5,845 nt of DNA, from NCBI GenBank assembly GCA_016793415.1, contig JAEUMC010000616.1, positions 1 to 5,845 on the forward strand, written 5' to 3'. The stretch comes from Devosia sp. GTDB lineage: Bacteria; Pseudomonadota; Alphaproteobacteria; Rhizobiales; Devosiaceae. The position numbers were made by a program, and so were the translations under genes. Shown here in pieces: positions 1-5,845 of the stretch. The notes beneath the pieces are model-generated. The model worked only from the letters and a program-made list of their open reading frames with translations. It was not told where the DNA came from and ran no database searches. Position 1 is the first letter of the stretch. Each line of letters opens with the position of its first letter.

Positions 1-24
1 CGCCTGAGCCGGCTGGCTGCTTCC

Positions 25-50
25 CCCTTCTCCCCAGTTGGGGAGGAGGG
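25..50. repeat. G/C-rich intergenic hairpin palindrome
   Basis: Arms 25-35 and 40-50 pair over 11 positions, ten Watson-Crick and one T-G wobble (29 with 46), around the four-base loop AGTT. It lies about 40 bases beyond the stop of the minus-strand SDR gene. Neither strand shows a T-run after the hairpin, so it is not a classical intrinsic terminator, though it could still form an mRNA 3' end structure. Short palindromes of the type CTTCTCCCC...GGGGAGAAG are, from general knowledge, common between genes of Hyphomicrobiales, and this looks like one. Bases 1-92 otherwise show no gene. Confidence 0.55.
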
Positions 51-92
51 CCGTCAGCGGGGGCGACGTTTTGGGTGTGGCTTCGATGTGGC

Positions 93-836
93 TCAGCCGC
101 GACCAATATACGGCATGGTGGTCGCCATCACCGTCATGAACTGCACGTTCGCCTCGAGCGGAAGCCCGCTCATATAGAGGATCGCGTCCACCACGTGCTG
201 CACGTCGAAGGTCGGCTCCGGCTCCATGGTGCCGTTGGCCTGCAGCGAACCGGTGGTCATCCTGGCTGTCATGTCGGTGGCGGTGTTGCCGATATCGATC
301 TGGCCGCAGGCGATGCTGAAGGCCCGTCCATCGAGCGAGATCGCTTTGGTCAGCCCCGTGATCGCATGCTTGGTGGCGGTGTAGGCGGCCGCCCCGGGAC
401 GGGGCACATAGGCCGAGATCGAACCATTGTTGATGATCCGTCCGCCCTGCGGCGACTGGTCCCGCATTGCGCGGAATGCCTCGCGCGCCACGTAGAAAGC
501 GCCGTTGAGGTTCACTTCCACCATGCCCTGCCAGGTGCCGATATCGGTGTCGCCGAAGCTGGCCTGCGGCGCGAACCGCCCGGCATTGTTGAACACGACG
601 TCGACGCGACCCAGTTTTGCCTTGAGGTCGGTGAAGTAGCGATGCACGGCGGCCGGATCGGTGACATCGCAAACGCCGCTATACTGCGCCGAACTCAGCC
701 GTGCCGTTTCAGCCAGCTCGGCCTCGCGTCGCCCCAGAATCGCCACGCGATCGCCGGCCTTCCCCAGCCCGATTGCCGTTGCGCGCCCGATACCCGAGGT
801 CGCGCCGGTCACCACCGCCACCTTGCCGTCTGTCAT
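93..836 (-). CDS. SDR family NAD(P)-dependent oxidoreductase
   Basis: This 247-residue protein is a classical short-chain dehydrogenase/reductase with a Rossmann fold, a cytosolic enzyme using NAD(P)(H) to oxidise an alcohol or reduce a carbonyl. Visible motifs are the cofactor glycine motif TGATSGIG (residues 10-17), NNAG (83-86), and the catalytic set Asn109, Ser139, Tyr152 and Lys156 (YTATK). Gly35-Arg36-Arg37 at the end of the second strand suggests NADPH preference, which is inference. The length is typical for the family. The C-terminal substrate region (about 180-247, with IDIGN and a final GRG) does not identify a substrate, so no gene symbol is given. The ATG at 834-836 puts the glycine motif at the usual distance from the N-terminus; the upstream GGGAAAG is a weak ribosome site about ten bases away. 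The gene is divergent from the TPR-sulfotransferase, and the stop is TGA at 93-95. Confidence 0.95.
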   Translation of the reverse strand: MTDGKVAVVTGATSGIGRATAIGLGKAGDRVAILGRREAELAETARLSSAQYSGVCDVTDPAAVHRYFTDLKAKLGRVDVVFNNAGRFAPQASFGDTDIGTWQGMVEVNLNGAFYVAREAFRAMRDQSPQGGRIINNGSISAYVPRPGAAAYTATKHAITGLTKAISLDGRAFSIACGQIDIGNTATDMTARMTTGSLQANGTMEPEPTFDVQHVVDAILYMSGLPLEANVQFMTVMATTMPYIGRG

Positions 837-915
837 TTTCTGCTTTCCCGCCCTTTGTTGCCGTCATATGGACGAGGACTTGCGGCATAGGCAAGGCAGC
901 CATTAGCAGAGACCC
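837..915. promoter_or_regulatory. Divergent intergenic region (SDR / TPR-sulfotransferase)
   Basis: These 79 bases must carry the promoters of both divergent genes unless one is transcribed from within the other. I see no convincing -35/-10 pair on either strand. Dyads present are CTTGC-N7-GCAAG (879-895), TGCCG...CGGCA (859-863 and 883-887) and the hexamer palindrome CATATG (865-870). Any of these could be a regulator site, but all are short enough to be chance. The role as promoter region is inferred from gene orientation only. Confidence 0.4.
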
Positions 916-2673
916 ATGTCCCCCACCCATCGAGCGCCCGGCAATCAACCGCAGAGCGGGCAGGTGGAGAAACTGCTGCAGCGCGGCATCGAACTGCATC
1001 AGGCTGGCCGCGGCCAGGAGGCGGCCGGTCTCTACCAGCAGGTGCTGCGCCTGGGCGAGGGACACCCGGCAGCCAACCATCTGTTCGGGCTGACGCGGCT
1101 GCAGGCTGGAGACCATGCCGCAGCCATTCGCCACATCGCCCTGGCGCTGCAGGCCGAACCTTCCAACCCGCAATATCTCGCCAACATGGGGGTGGCGCTC
1201 AACAGCGCCGGTCGCAATAGCGAGGCGGTGGAGGTGTTGCAGCGCGCGGCGACCATTCGTCCTTCGGCCGAGACCTACTCAAACCTCGGCATGGCCAACC
1301 GCGCAATGGGGCGGTTCCCCGAGGCAGCCAGCGCCTATCGACGGGCCGCCGAGATTCGGCCGACCGAGCCGGCCTTTCACTTCAGACTGGCAAGCGTGCT
1401 GCGCCATGCGGGAGATCATTTCGCCGCGGAAACTTCCTATCGCAAGACCATCGAGCTTCGGCCCAACCATGCCGAGGCCTATGAACGGCTTGCGTTCCTG
1501 CTGATTGATCAGGGGCGTACCGCCGAGGCGCTGGAGTTGCTCGATCGGGGGCTCGCTGTTCTTCCCGACGAAGCTCCCCTCCATCTGCAACGCGCACGCG
1601 CGCTTCGTGCGAGTGGGCAACTGGAGCGGGCGATCGCCGGATTCGATCGCGCCCTCATGCTGAAGCCGACATTCGGTGAAGCACATCTGCAGCGCGCCAC
1701 CACGCTGCGCCACCGGCAGCGCGACAACGCCGTGGTTGCAATGGAGCAGGTATTCCGTTCGGAGAATCTCGGCGCGCTGGACCGCATCTATGCCGGCTTC
1801 GGGCTCGGCAAAGCCCTGGCCGATATCGGGGATCATTCTGGATCGATTGCGGCTTTCATCGAAGCGAACCGCATGCAGCGAGAGCGCGTCCCTTTCTCGC
1901 TGAGCGACGAGGTTCGCATGCTGAACGCCGACGTGGAGCGCTTCCGCGACGTTGATACGGCGGCGCTGAGCAGCGCTTCCTCGGAGGCGAGCCCGATTTT
2001 CGTCGTAGGCCTGCCGCGGTCGGGAAAGAGCACACTGGAGCAGATTCTTGCCCTGCACCCGGCATTCGGCGGGGCAGGAGAGTTGCCGACTATGGGCCGG
2101 CTGGCGCGCGAACTGATCCGGGACGCGAAGGGGCAACCATTGTCGGAGATGACGGCGGATCGCTTCGCTGCACTCGGGCAAGCCTACATGGCGGAAGCGG
2201 GGAGGCTGGTTCCGAATGGCAAGCACGTCATCGATACCATGCCGGCCAATTACCACTACCTTGGCTTCATCCGACTTGCCTTACCGAAGGCACGGATCAT
2301 TCATTGCGTGCGTCCATACGCCGATCATCGCGTCGCCATATTCGAGAAGTTTCTGACCGGGGCGGGCTACGAGTATGCGAACGAACTTGGCGAGCTGCGG
2401 GGCTACCACGCGGCCTACCTGAAGATGATGGCCCGCTGGCACGAACGGTTTCCAGGTTTCATCCACGACCTCGATGTCGGCGCGCTGGCCTCGAACCGAC
2501 GTGCTCTGACCGAGCAATTGCTGCAGTTCTGCGCCGCCGCCTGGGACGATGCCTGCCTCGCGCCGGTGCAATCTGAGCCCCAGCACGCTGACTGGTCGGG
2601 CGACGAACTTGCCGCCAACCACGCGGCCCATATGGCGGCTTGGAAAGAGCTTCACCCCGAACTCTGGACGTGA
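916..2673 (+). CDS. TPR repeat protein with C-terminal sulfotransferase-like domain
   Basis: A 585-residue fusion. Residues about 17-255 hold roughly seven 34-residue tetratricopeptide repeats with the usual Gly8/Ala20/Pro32-type pattern (for example AAEIRPTEPAFHFRLASVLR), a protein-binding superhelix. Residues about 359-575 match the PAPS-dependent sulfotransferase fold seen in other bacterial TPR-sulfotransferases: PIFVVGLPRSGKSTLEQIL is the 5'-phosphosulfate loop (about 361-379), followed by IDTMPANYHYLG (439-450) and ARIIHCVRP (459-467). Known family members transfer sulfate from PAPS to sugars, lipids or peptides; the acceptor here is unknown. The site is unusual: the loop carries Lys371 and reads as a perfect Walker A motif, the usual DKMP is DTMP, the Ser of the 3'-phosphate motif is Ala474, and the RYEDL and C-terminal motifs are degenerate. 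Activity is therefore uncertain. There is no signal peptide or membrane segment, so it is probably cytosolic. The ATG at 916 has only a weak AGCAGAG ribosome site. It stands alone, divergent from the SDR gene. Confidence 0.9.
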   Translation: MSPTHRAPGNQPQSGQVEKLLQRGIELHQAGRGQEAAGLYQQVLRLGEGHPAANHLFGLTRLQAGDHAAAIRHIALALQAEPSNPQYLANMGVALNSAGRNSEAVEVLQRAATIRPSAETYSNLGMANRAMGRFPEAASAYRRAAEIRPTEPAFHFRLASVLRHAGDHFAAETSYRKTIELRPNHAEAYERLAFLLIDQGRTAEALELLDRGLAVLPDEAPLHLQRARALRASGQLERAIAGFDRALMLKPTFGEAHLQRATTLRHRQRDNAVVAMEQVFRSENLGALDRIYAGFGLGKALADIGDHSGSIAAFIEANRMQRERVPFSLSDEVRMLNADVERFRDVDTAALSSASSEASPIFVVGLPRSGKSTLEQILALHPAFGGAGELPTMGRLARELIRDAKGQPLSEMTADRFAALGQAYMAEAGRLVPNGKHVIDTMPANYHYLGFIRLALPKARIIHCVRPYADHRVAIFEKFLTGAGYEYANELGELRGYHAAYLKMMARWHERFPGFIHDLDVGALASNRRALTEQLLQFCAAAWDDACLAPVQSEPQHADWSGDELAANHAAHMAAWKELHPELWT

Positions 2674-2871
2674 GTGCTGCGGTGCAGAGGACCGGTTCGG
2701 ATTGTCCCGACGGACTCGGACGCCAAGTGTTAACGGGCCGTTTCCAAACCTGTGCCGAATTTGCAACAGCCGATCTGCAACCACCTTGGCGCTGCCCCAA
2801 TTCGGCCATTCTACGATTGCGCCTCCCGAACTCCTGCGTAGAGTGGGTCTTGCGAATCCATGCATGGGATC

Positions 2872-2931
2872 GTTTGTCGGTCGCAAACGCGACGACAACA
2901 CACACAAAAGTGTGGTCGCGTTTCGACAAAC
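2872..2931 (+). promoter_or_regulatory. Three-helix stem-loop in the presumed porin 5' leader
   Basis: Three stacked perfect helices are visible: GTTTGTCG 2872-2879 with CGACAAAC 2924-2931 (8 bp), AAACGCGAC 2885-2893 with GTCGCGTTT 2915-2923 (9 bp), and CACAC 2901-2905 with GTGTG 2910-2914 (5 bp) closing an AAAA loop. The unpaired bases are only on the 5' side, five at 2880-2884 and seven at 2894-2900, while the 3' strand is continuous. It ends 45 bases before the porin ATG and leaves the Shine-Dalgarno free. No T-run follows on either strand. Likely roles, all inferred, are transcript stabilisation, a regulatory leader, or a protein-binding site in DNA. Confidence 0.6.
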
Positions 2932-2965
2932 CGCCGGGCAACTGGCAAAACGAATGACTGACTTT

Positions 2966-2970
2966 GGAGG
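2966..2970 (+). promoter_or_regulatory. Strong porin ribosome binding site
   Basis: GGAGG lies six bases before the ATG at 2977, an ideal anti-Shine-Dalgarno match and spacing. It fixes the porin start and is clearly stronger than the ribosome sites of the other three genes, in keeping with an abundant outer membrane protein. Confidence 0.9.
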
Positions 2971-2976
2971 TCAATA

Positions 2977-4350
2977 ATGAAAATCAGGAGCCTTCTTCTG
3001 GGTTCTGTGGTGGCAGCGGGTCTCTCGACCGGCGGTGCCTACGCGGCCGATCTCGGCGTTCTGACGTCGCTCGACGTTTGCGACGCTCTGGGCCTGTCGG
3101 GTCTGACGATTTCGTCCGACACCAACTGCCTGCAGATCACCGGCGAAGTGAAGTACAAGTTCGTCTGGGGCGACTACAAGGACGTGGCCGGTGACCTTCC
3201 GACCTACATCCCGACTCCCGCCGATGGCGGCCTCGATGTTGGTATCGGTGGCAACGGCCTGAATGACTGGCAGTCGCGCTTTGACGCCTGGATCAAGTTT
3301 GTCGCCACCGCTGACTCGGACTTTGGTCCGGCCAAGGCGGTCCTGAAGCTGAAGCAGGTGACCGACGCCCGTGTTGTCGATGAGGGTCCGCGTTCGTACG
3401 CCGGTTCCACGACCGGTGATGACCTTGCTGGCGGCCAGGTTGTTCTCGACGAGGCCTATGTTTCGATCGGCGATTCGACCGTGATCATGGCGGGCAAGAA
3501 GGGCTCGATCATGAACAAGGCCGACGACGAGCCGCTGACGTGGCTGAACCTCTTCAACGCTGAAGACGTCGACAACGGCGTAAGCTGGGGCCCGCTGGCC
3601 GGCACCGATGGTCTCGGTGATGGCGGCATGGTCATCCAGGTCAAGTCCGATCTCGGCAACGGCTTCACCGTTAGCGGCGGTCTCGAGAACCTCGACGACG
3701 ACAACGCTCTTGGCGGCGCTGGTACCGCTGTTGGCGTCCTGGCCTATGCAGGTGAAGGCATTTCGGCGCACATCACTGGTGCCGCTGCTGGTATCCTCGA
3801 CGGCGATGTCGAAGCCTGGGGTCTGCATGCTGGCTTTGCCGGCACGTTCGACAACTTCAAGGTTGTGCTGGCTGGTGCCTATGGCCATGACGAAGTTGGC
3901 CCGGTCACCGACTACTGGAACGTTCTCGCGTCTGCTTCGGCGACCTTCGACATGTTCACCCTCGCCGGTGCGGTCGAAGCCATCGACGACGGCACGGGTA
4001 CCGACTACGGTGCGAGCGTCTCGGCGTCGGCTACCGTTACCGAAGGTGTGACCATCAACGTTGGTGCCCGTTGGTTCCACGAAGACGTCGTCGGTTCGGA
4101 CTCGTATCAGGTTGCGGCCGGTGTCTCGGCTGCTGTGACCGAGACGATCACCCTCACGGGCGAAGTCGGCTACGTCAACGACGATTACCCGCCGGTCTGG
4201 GAGTCGTTCTACGGCTCTGCCAAGCTGGCTTGGGCTCCGGGCGGCGGCTACACCGCCTCGGTCAAGGGTACCGTTGGTACCTCGACCAACCCGGCTCTTC
4301 CGGAAGTCGGCTACAAGGTCGAGACCGAGTTCAAGAAGACCTTCGAGTAA
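2977..4350 (+). CDS. Outer membrane porin, Porin_2 (Omp2b-like) family
   Basis: This 457-residue protein is a general-diffusion porin, a trimeric outer membrane beta-barrel for small hydrophilic solutes. A Sec signal peptide is clear: MKIRS, hydrophobic core, then AYA-AD with cleavage after about residue 23. The mature start carries the family pattern VCDALG...C...ITGEVKYKF with Cys35 and Cys51, which in this family of Hyphomicrobiales porins probably form a disulfide. The rest alternates aromatic and small residues in amphipathic strands separated by Gly/Asp-rich loops, as in a barrel. The final residues are FKKTFE, so the terminal aromatic is penultimate rather than last. Codon use is restricted, with more GGT, GTT and GCT than the neighbours, as expected for high expression. 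A GGAGG ribosome site precedes it and a strong terminator follows, so it is probably monocistronic. Substrate selectivity cannot be read from the sequence. Confidence 0.93.
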   Translation: MKIRSLLLGSVVAAGLSTGGAYAADLGVLTSLDVCDALGLSGLTISSDTNCLQITGEVKYKFVWGDYKDVAGDLPTYIPTPADGGLDVGIGGNGLNDWQSRFDAWIKFVATADSDFGPAKAVLKLKQVTDARVVDEGPRSYAGSTTGDDLAGGQVVLDEAYVSIGDSTVIMAGKKGSIMNKADDEPLTWLNLFNAEDVDNGVSWGPLAGTDGLGDGGMVIQVKSDLGNGFTVSGGLENLDDDNALGGAGTAVGVLAYAGEGISAHITGAAAGILDGDVEAWGLHAGFAGTFDNFKVVLAGAYGHDEVGPVTDYWNVLASASATFDMFTLAGAVEAIDDGTGTDYGASVSASATVTEGVTINVGARWFHEDVVGSDSYQVAAGVSAAVTETITLTGEVGYVNDDYPPVWESFYGSAKLAWAPGGGYTASVKGTVGTSTNPALPEVGYKVETEFKKTFE

Positions 4351-4360
4351 GCCTTACGGC

Positions 4361-4373
4361 CCAATCGGATTGG
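4361..4373. repeat. Interrupted palindrome abutting the porin terminator
   Basis: CCAATC-G-GATTGG has perfect six-base arms around one base and directly touches the terminator stem. As RNA it could form a five-pair hairpin with a CGG loop. It may be a second stability element or a chance dyad. Confidence 0.45.
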
Positions 4374-4405
4374 AAAGGCCCGGCGTCAGCCGGGCCTTTC
4401 TGTTT
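4374..4405 (+). terminator. Rho-independent terminator of the porin
   Basis: A perfect 11-bp stem AAAGGCCCGGC (4374-4384) and GCCGGGCCTTT (4389-4399) closes the four-base loop GTCA. The T-rich tail CTGTTT follows. It begins 24 bases after the porin stop. The A-run/T-run ends would let it work partly in both directions, but no minus-strand gene lies close enough to need it. Confidence 0.92.
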
Positions 4406-4574
4406 GTCGGGCGCATTCACATAGTTGTCAGGCTTCGTTCATTTGGCCGCATTTATCGGTTCATGCTGACATTCTGAAATTGTCAGTGGCGTTGTCGCAC
4501 TTCTCCGATTCAGTGTTTGGCGCTATGGCTCGTCGTCGGCTCGCTGCCGGCAGATTTCTTGTTCCGGGGGCGGC
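4406..4574. promoter_or_regulatory. Upstream region of the BON-repeat protein
   Basis: This gap presumably holds the promoter of the downstream gene, because the porin terminator blocks read-through. CTGACA (4466-4471) and TGTCAG (4481-4486) form a dyad with a nine-base spacer, and TTGTCAG occurs again at 4425-4431. TTGTCA could serve as a -35, but no good -10 lies at normal spacing, so no promoter is called. Confidence 0.4.
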
Positions 4575-5845
4575 ATGAGCGGCATCTTTCTGCGCTGGGG
4601 TATACCGGCTTTCGTCACGGTTATCGGCGGTACTGCCGCCGCGGTCGCGACGAGCGGAAACGCCATCCCGCCGGACCTTGCCAGTCGCGCCAGTGCCGTC
4701 ATCGCCGAGCCCCAATACGATTGGGCGCAGCTCAGTTTCGACATGCGCGATGCCACCATCGCCGGCACTGCCACTACCCAATCGATGATCGACGAAGCCG
4801 TGGCGAAGGTCGCAGCGGTGCATGGCGTGCGCAGCGTCACTTCGAAAGTGGTGCTCGCCGAGTATGTCAGTCCATTTCCCTTCATCGCCACCGTCGACGG
4901 CGGCGTGCTGACGCTTGCCGGCGGTTTGCCCGATGAAGAGGCGCGTGCCGAGATCCTTGCGCTGGCAGGGAAGGGCGCGCGTGACGAGATGCGATTGATG
5001 TCGGGCGCGCCGAACCGGGCGAACTGGATTGCCGCGGCCACCTATGCTCTCGGCTATGCGACTCAGCTCGACGAGGGCGAAGTGGCACTCGCCGACCTGA
5101 ACCTGACCGTTTCGGGGAGAGCCAAGTCACCCGAGGCGTACACCGCGCTCGCGGCCACCGAGGCGACGAATGTACCGGCTGCCGTCACCCTCGCTTACCG
5201 CGAGGTGCAGCCCGCCCTGGCATCTCCGTTCCAATGGCGCGCGGAATATGATGGGCAGAAGTTGAGCCTCTCGGGCGCCACGCCGAGCGAGGCGCTGGTC
5301 AGCGAGCTCGAAGCCCTGGCGCCCAGTGGGACGAGCGTCTCCACCAGCCTCGTGCTGGCGTCCGGAGCTCCCGCTGAGTTCGCGTCATCGGCGAAATTGC
5401 TGCTACAAAATCTCCTGAAGCTGGAAAGCGGTAGCGCGACGATCTCTGACGGCACTTCAACACTGACCGGCTCGCCGGCGGATGCCGCGGCGGCCGAGTC
5501 GGTCCGCGTCGCCATGACCCCATCGGGAGCTGCGGTGACGTTGGGGCCGCCGCATATCAACGAATACTGGCTGAGCGCCGAACGCGGGGAGAACGGCATC
5601 GTCCTCGACGGCTTCGTGCCGGACGCGGCACTGCGGGACCGCCTTGAGGCCCTCGACAATGTCGACGCAGCCGGGCTGGAACTTGGCCGTGGGGCACCGG
5701 AGCGCTTCGAGTCGGCGATCGACTTCGTGCTCGAGGCGTTGCGGCGGATGAGTGAAGGGCACGCCGCCATCCAGGGAACGGTGATCACCGTCGAGGGCAG
5801 GGCGGCTACTGTCGCCGACTTTGAGGCGATCGAGACCCGACTGGA
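4575..5845 (+). CDS. Membrane-anchored BON-repeat envelope protein, partial (probable OmpA family)
   Basis: The reading frame is open from ATG 4575 to the window end: 423 residues plus two bases, with the C-terminus missing. Residues about 9-27 form a single hydrophobic segment (uncleaved anchor or signal peptide), so the rest is probably periplasmic. Residues about 36-95 resemble a BON domain (TIAGTATTQ...AVAKVAAVHGVRSVTSKV). Then come three divergent copies of a longer unit starting near 101, 218 and 329; each has a strand pair around a Gly, an EAL-type helix, a GAP motif (144-146, 264-266, 373-375), a helix and a closing short strand pair ending LTVSG, LTG or VEG. Proteins of this build in related bacteria usually end in an OmpA-like peptidoglycan-binding domain; that part is outside the window, so the OmpA assignment is inference. 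The start was chosen because the membrane segment follows at once; GGGGG at 4566-4570 is a poor ribosome site. It lies downstream of, and separately terminated from, the porin. Confidence 0.82.
   Translation, partial: MSGIFLRWGIPAFVTVIGGTAAAVATSGNAIPPDLASRASAVIAEPQYDWAQLSFDMRDATIAGTATTQSMIDEAVAKVAAVHGVRSVTSKVVLAEYVSPFPFIATVDGGVLTLAGGLPDEEARAEILALAGKGARDEMRLMSGAPNRANWIAAATYALGYATQLDEGEVALADLNLTVSGRAKSPEAYTALAATEATNVPAAVTLAYREVQPALASPFQWRAEYDGQKLSLSGATPSEALVSELEALAPSGTSVSTSLVLASGAPAEFASSAKLLLQNLLKLESGSATISDGTSTLTGSPADAAAAESVRVAMTPSGAAVTLGPPHINEYWLSAERGENGIVLDGFVPDAALRDRLEALDNVDAAGLELGRGAPERFESAIDFVLEALRRMSEGHAAIQGTVITVEGRAATVADFEAIETRL

Larger units (their letters stand above)
2674..2976. promoter_or_regulatory. 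Non-coding porin upstream region
   Basis: These 303 bases lie between the TGA of the TPR-sulfotransferase and the porin ATG and contain no credible gene. No T-run terminator is seen for the upstream gene. The region holds a TTGCA-N10-TGCAA dyad (2761-2780), the perfect palindrome CCATGCATGG (2858-2867), a large stem-loop (2872-2931) and the porin ribosome site. The porin promoter presumably lies here. Weak candidates such as TTGGCG (2786) with TTCTAC (2809) at 17-base spacing match consensus too poorly to call. Confidence 0.6.

Noticed and set aside
75..890. 271-codon plus-strand frame over the SDR gene
   Set aside because: Opposite a clear SDR; its translation is rich in His/Arg/Gly without any recognisable domain.
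2730..2744. TTAA-N7-TTTC as a CtrA site
   Set aside because: Only one half-site is intact, and single TTAA half-sites are expected by chance.
2786..2814. TTGGCG-N17-TTCTAC as the porin promoter
   Set aside because: The -10 matches consensus at only two of six positions; not strong enough to call.
2872..2931. Stem-loop read as an intrinsic terminator of the TPR-sulfotransferase
   Set aside because: No T-run after it on either strand, and it lies about 200 bases past the stop.
2971..4080. Long 369-codon minus-strand frame opposite the porin
   Set aside because: It is a by-product of the strongly biased porin codons; it has no family-like sequence, while the plus strand has a signal peptide, ribosome site and terminator.
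4517..4936. 139-codon plus-strand frame before and over the BON gene
   Set aside because: Arg/His-rich, overlaps the real frame out of phase, and lacks a ribosome site.
5195..5788. 197-codon minus-strand frame within the BON-protein region
   Set aside because: Ser/Ala/Arg-rich translation typical of an antisense shadow in GC-rich DNA; the plus frame has repeats and a membrane anchor.

Overview
The window looks like the chromosome of a GC-rich alphaproteobacterium of the order Hyphomicrobiales, possibly Devosia-like. The support is a Porin_2-type porin with the two N-terminal cysteines seen in Brucella Omp2-type porins, a BON-repeat envelope protein of the kind found in rhizobial and Rhodobacter-related bacteria, strong G/C-ending codon use, and a G+C palindrome in the left flank. 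The genus is inference. No mobile element, CRISPR array, rRNA or tRNA is visible.

Layout: 1-92 is a non-coding flank with an 11-bp G/C-rich hairpin. A short-chain dehydrogenase/reductase lies on the minus strand (93-836). It is divergent, across 79 bases, from a plus-strand TPR-sulfotransferase fusion (916-2673). About 300 non-coding bases follow; they hold several dyads and an elaborate stem-loop in the presumed porin leader. The porin (2977-4350) has a strong Shine-Dalgarno and ends at a textbook hairpin terminator. After a 224-base gap comes an envelope protein with a membrane anchor and BON-like repeats (from 4575), cut by the window end after 423 codons.

Functionally, the porin and the BON protein are both cell-envelope proteins, but the terminator between them suggests separate transcripts. 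The SDR and TPR-sulfotransferase share only a divergent promoter region; nothing ties them to one pathway. No new multi-gene system is evident. The points most worth a second look are the three-helix stem-loop before the porin, the sulfotransferase whose PAPS loop reads as a perfect Walker A motif while other PAPS-site residues are lost, and the three-fold internal repeat of the BON protein.
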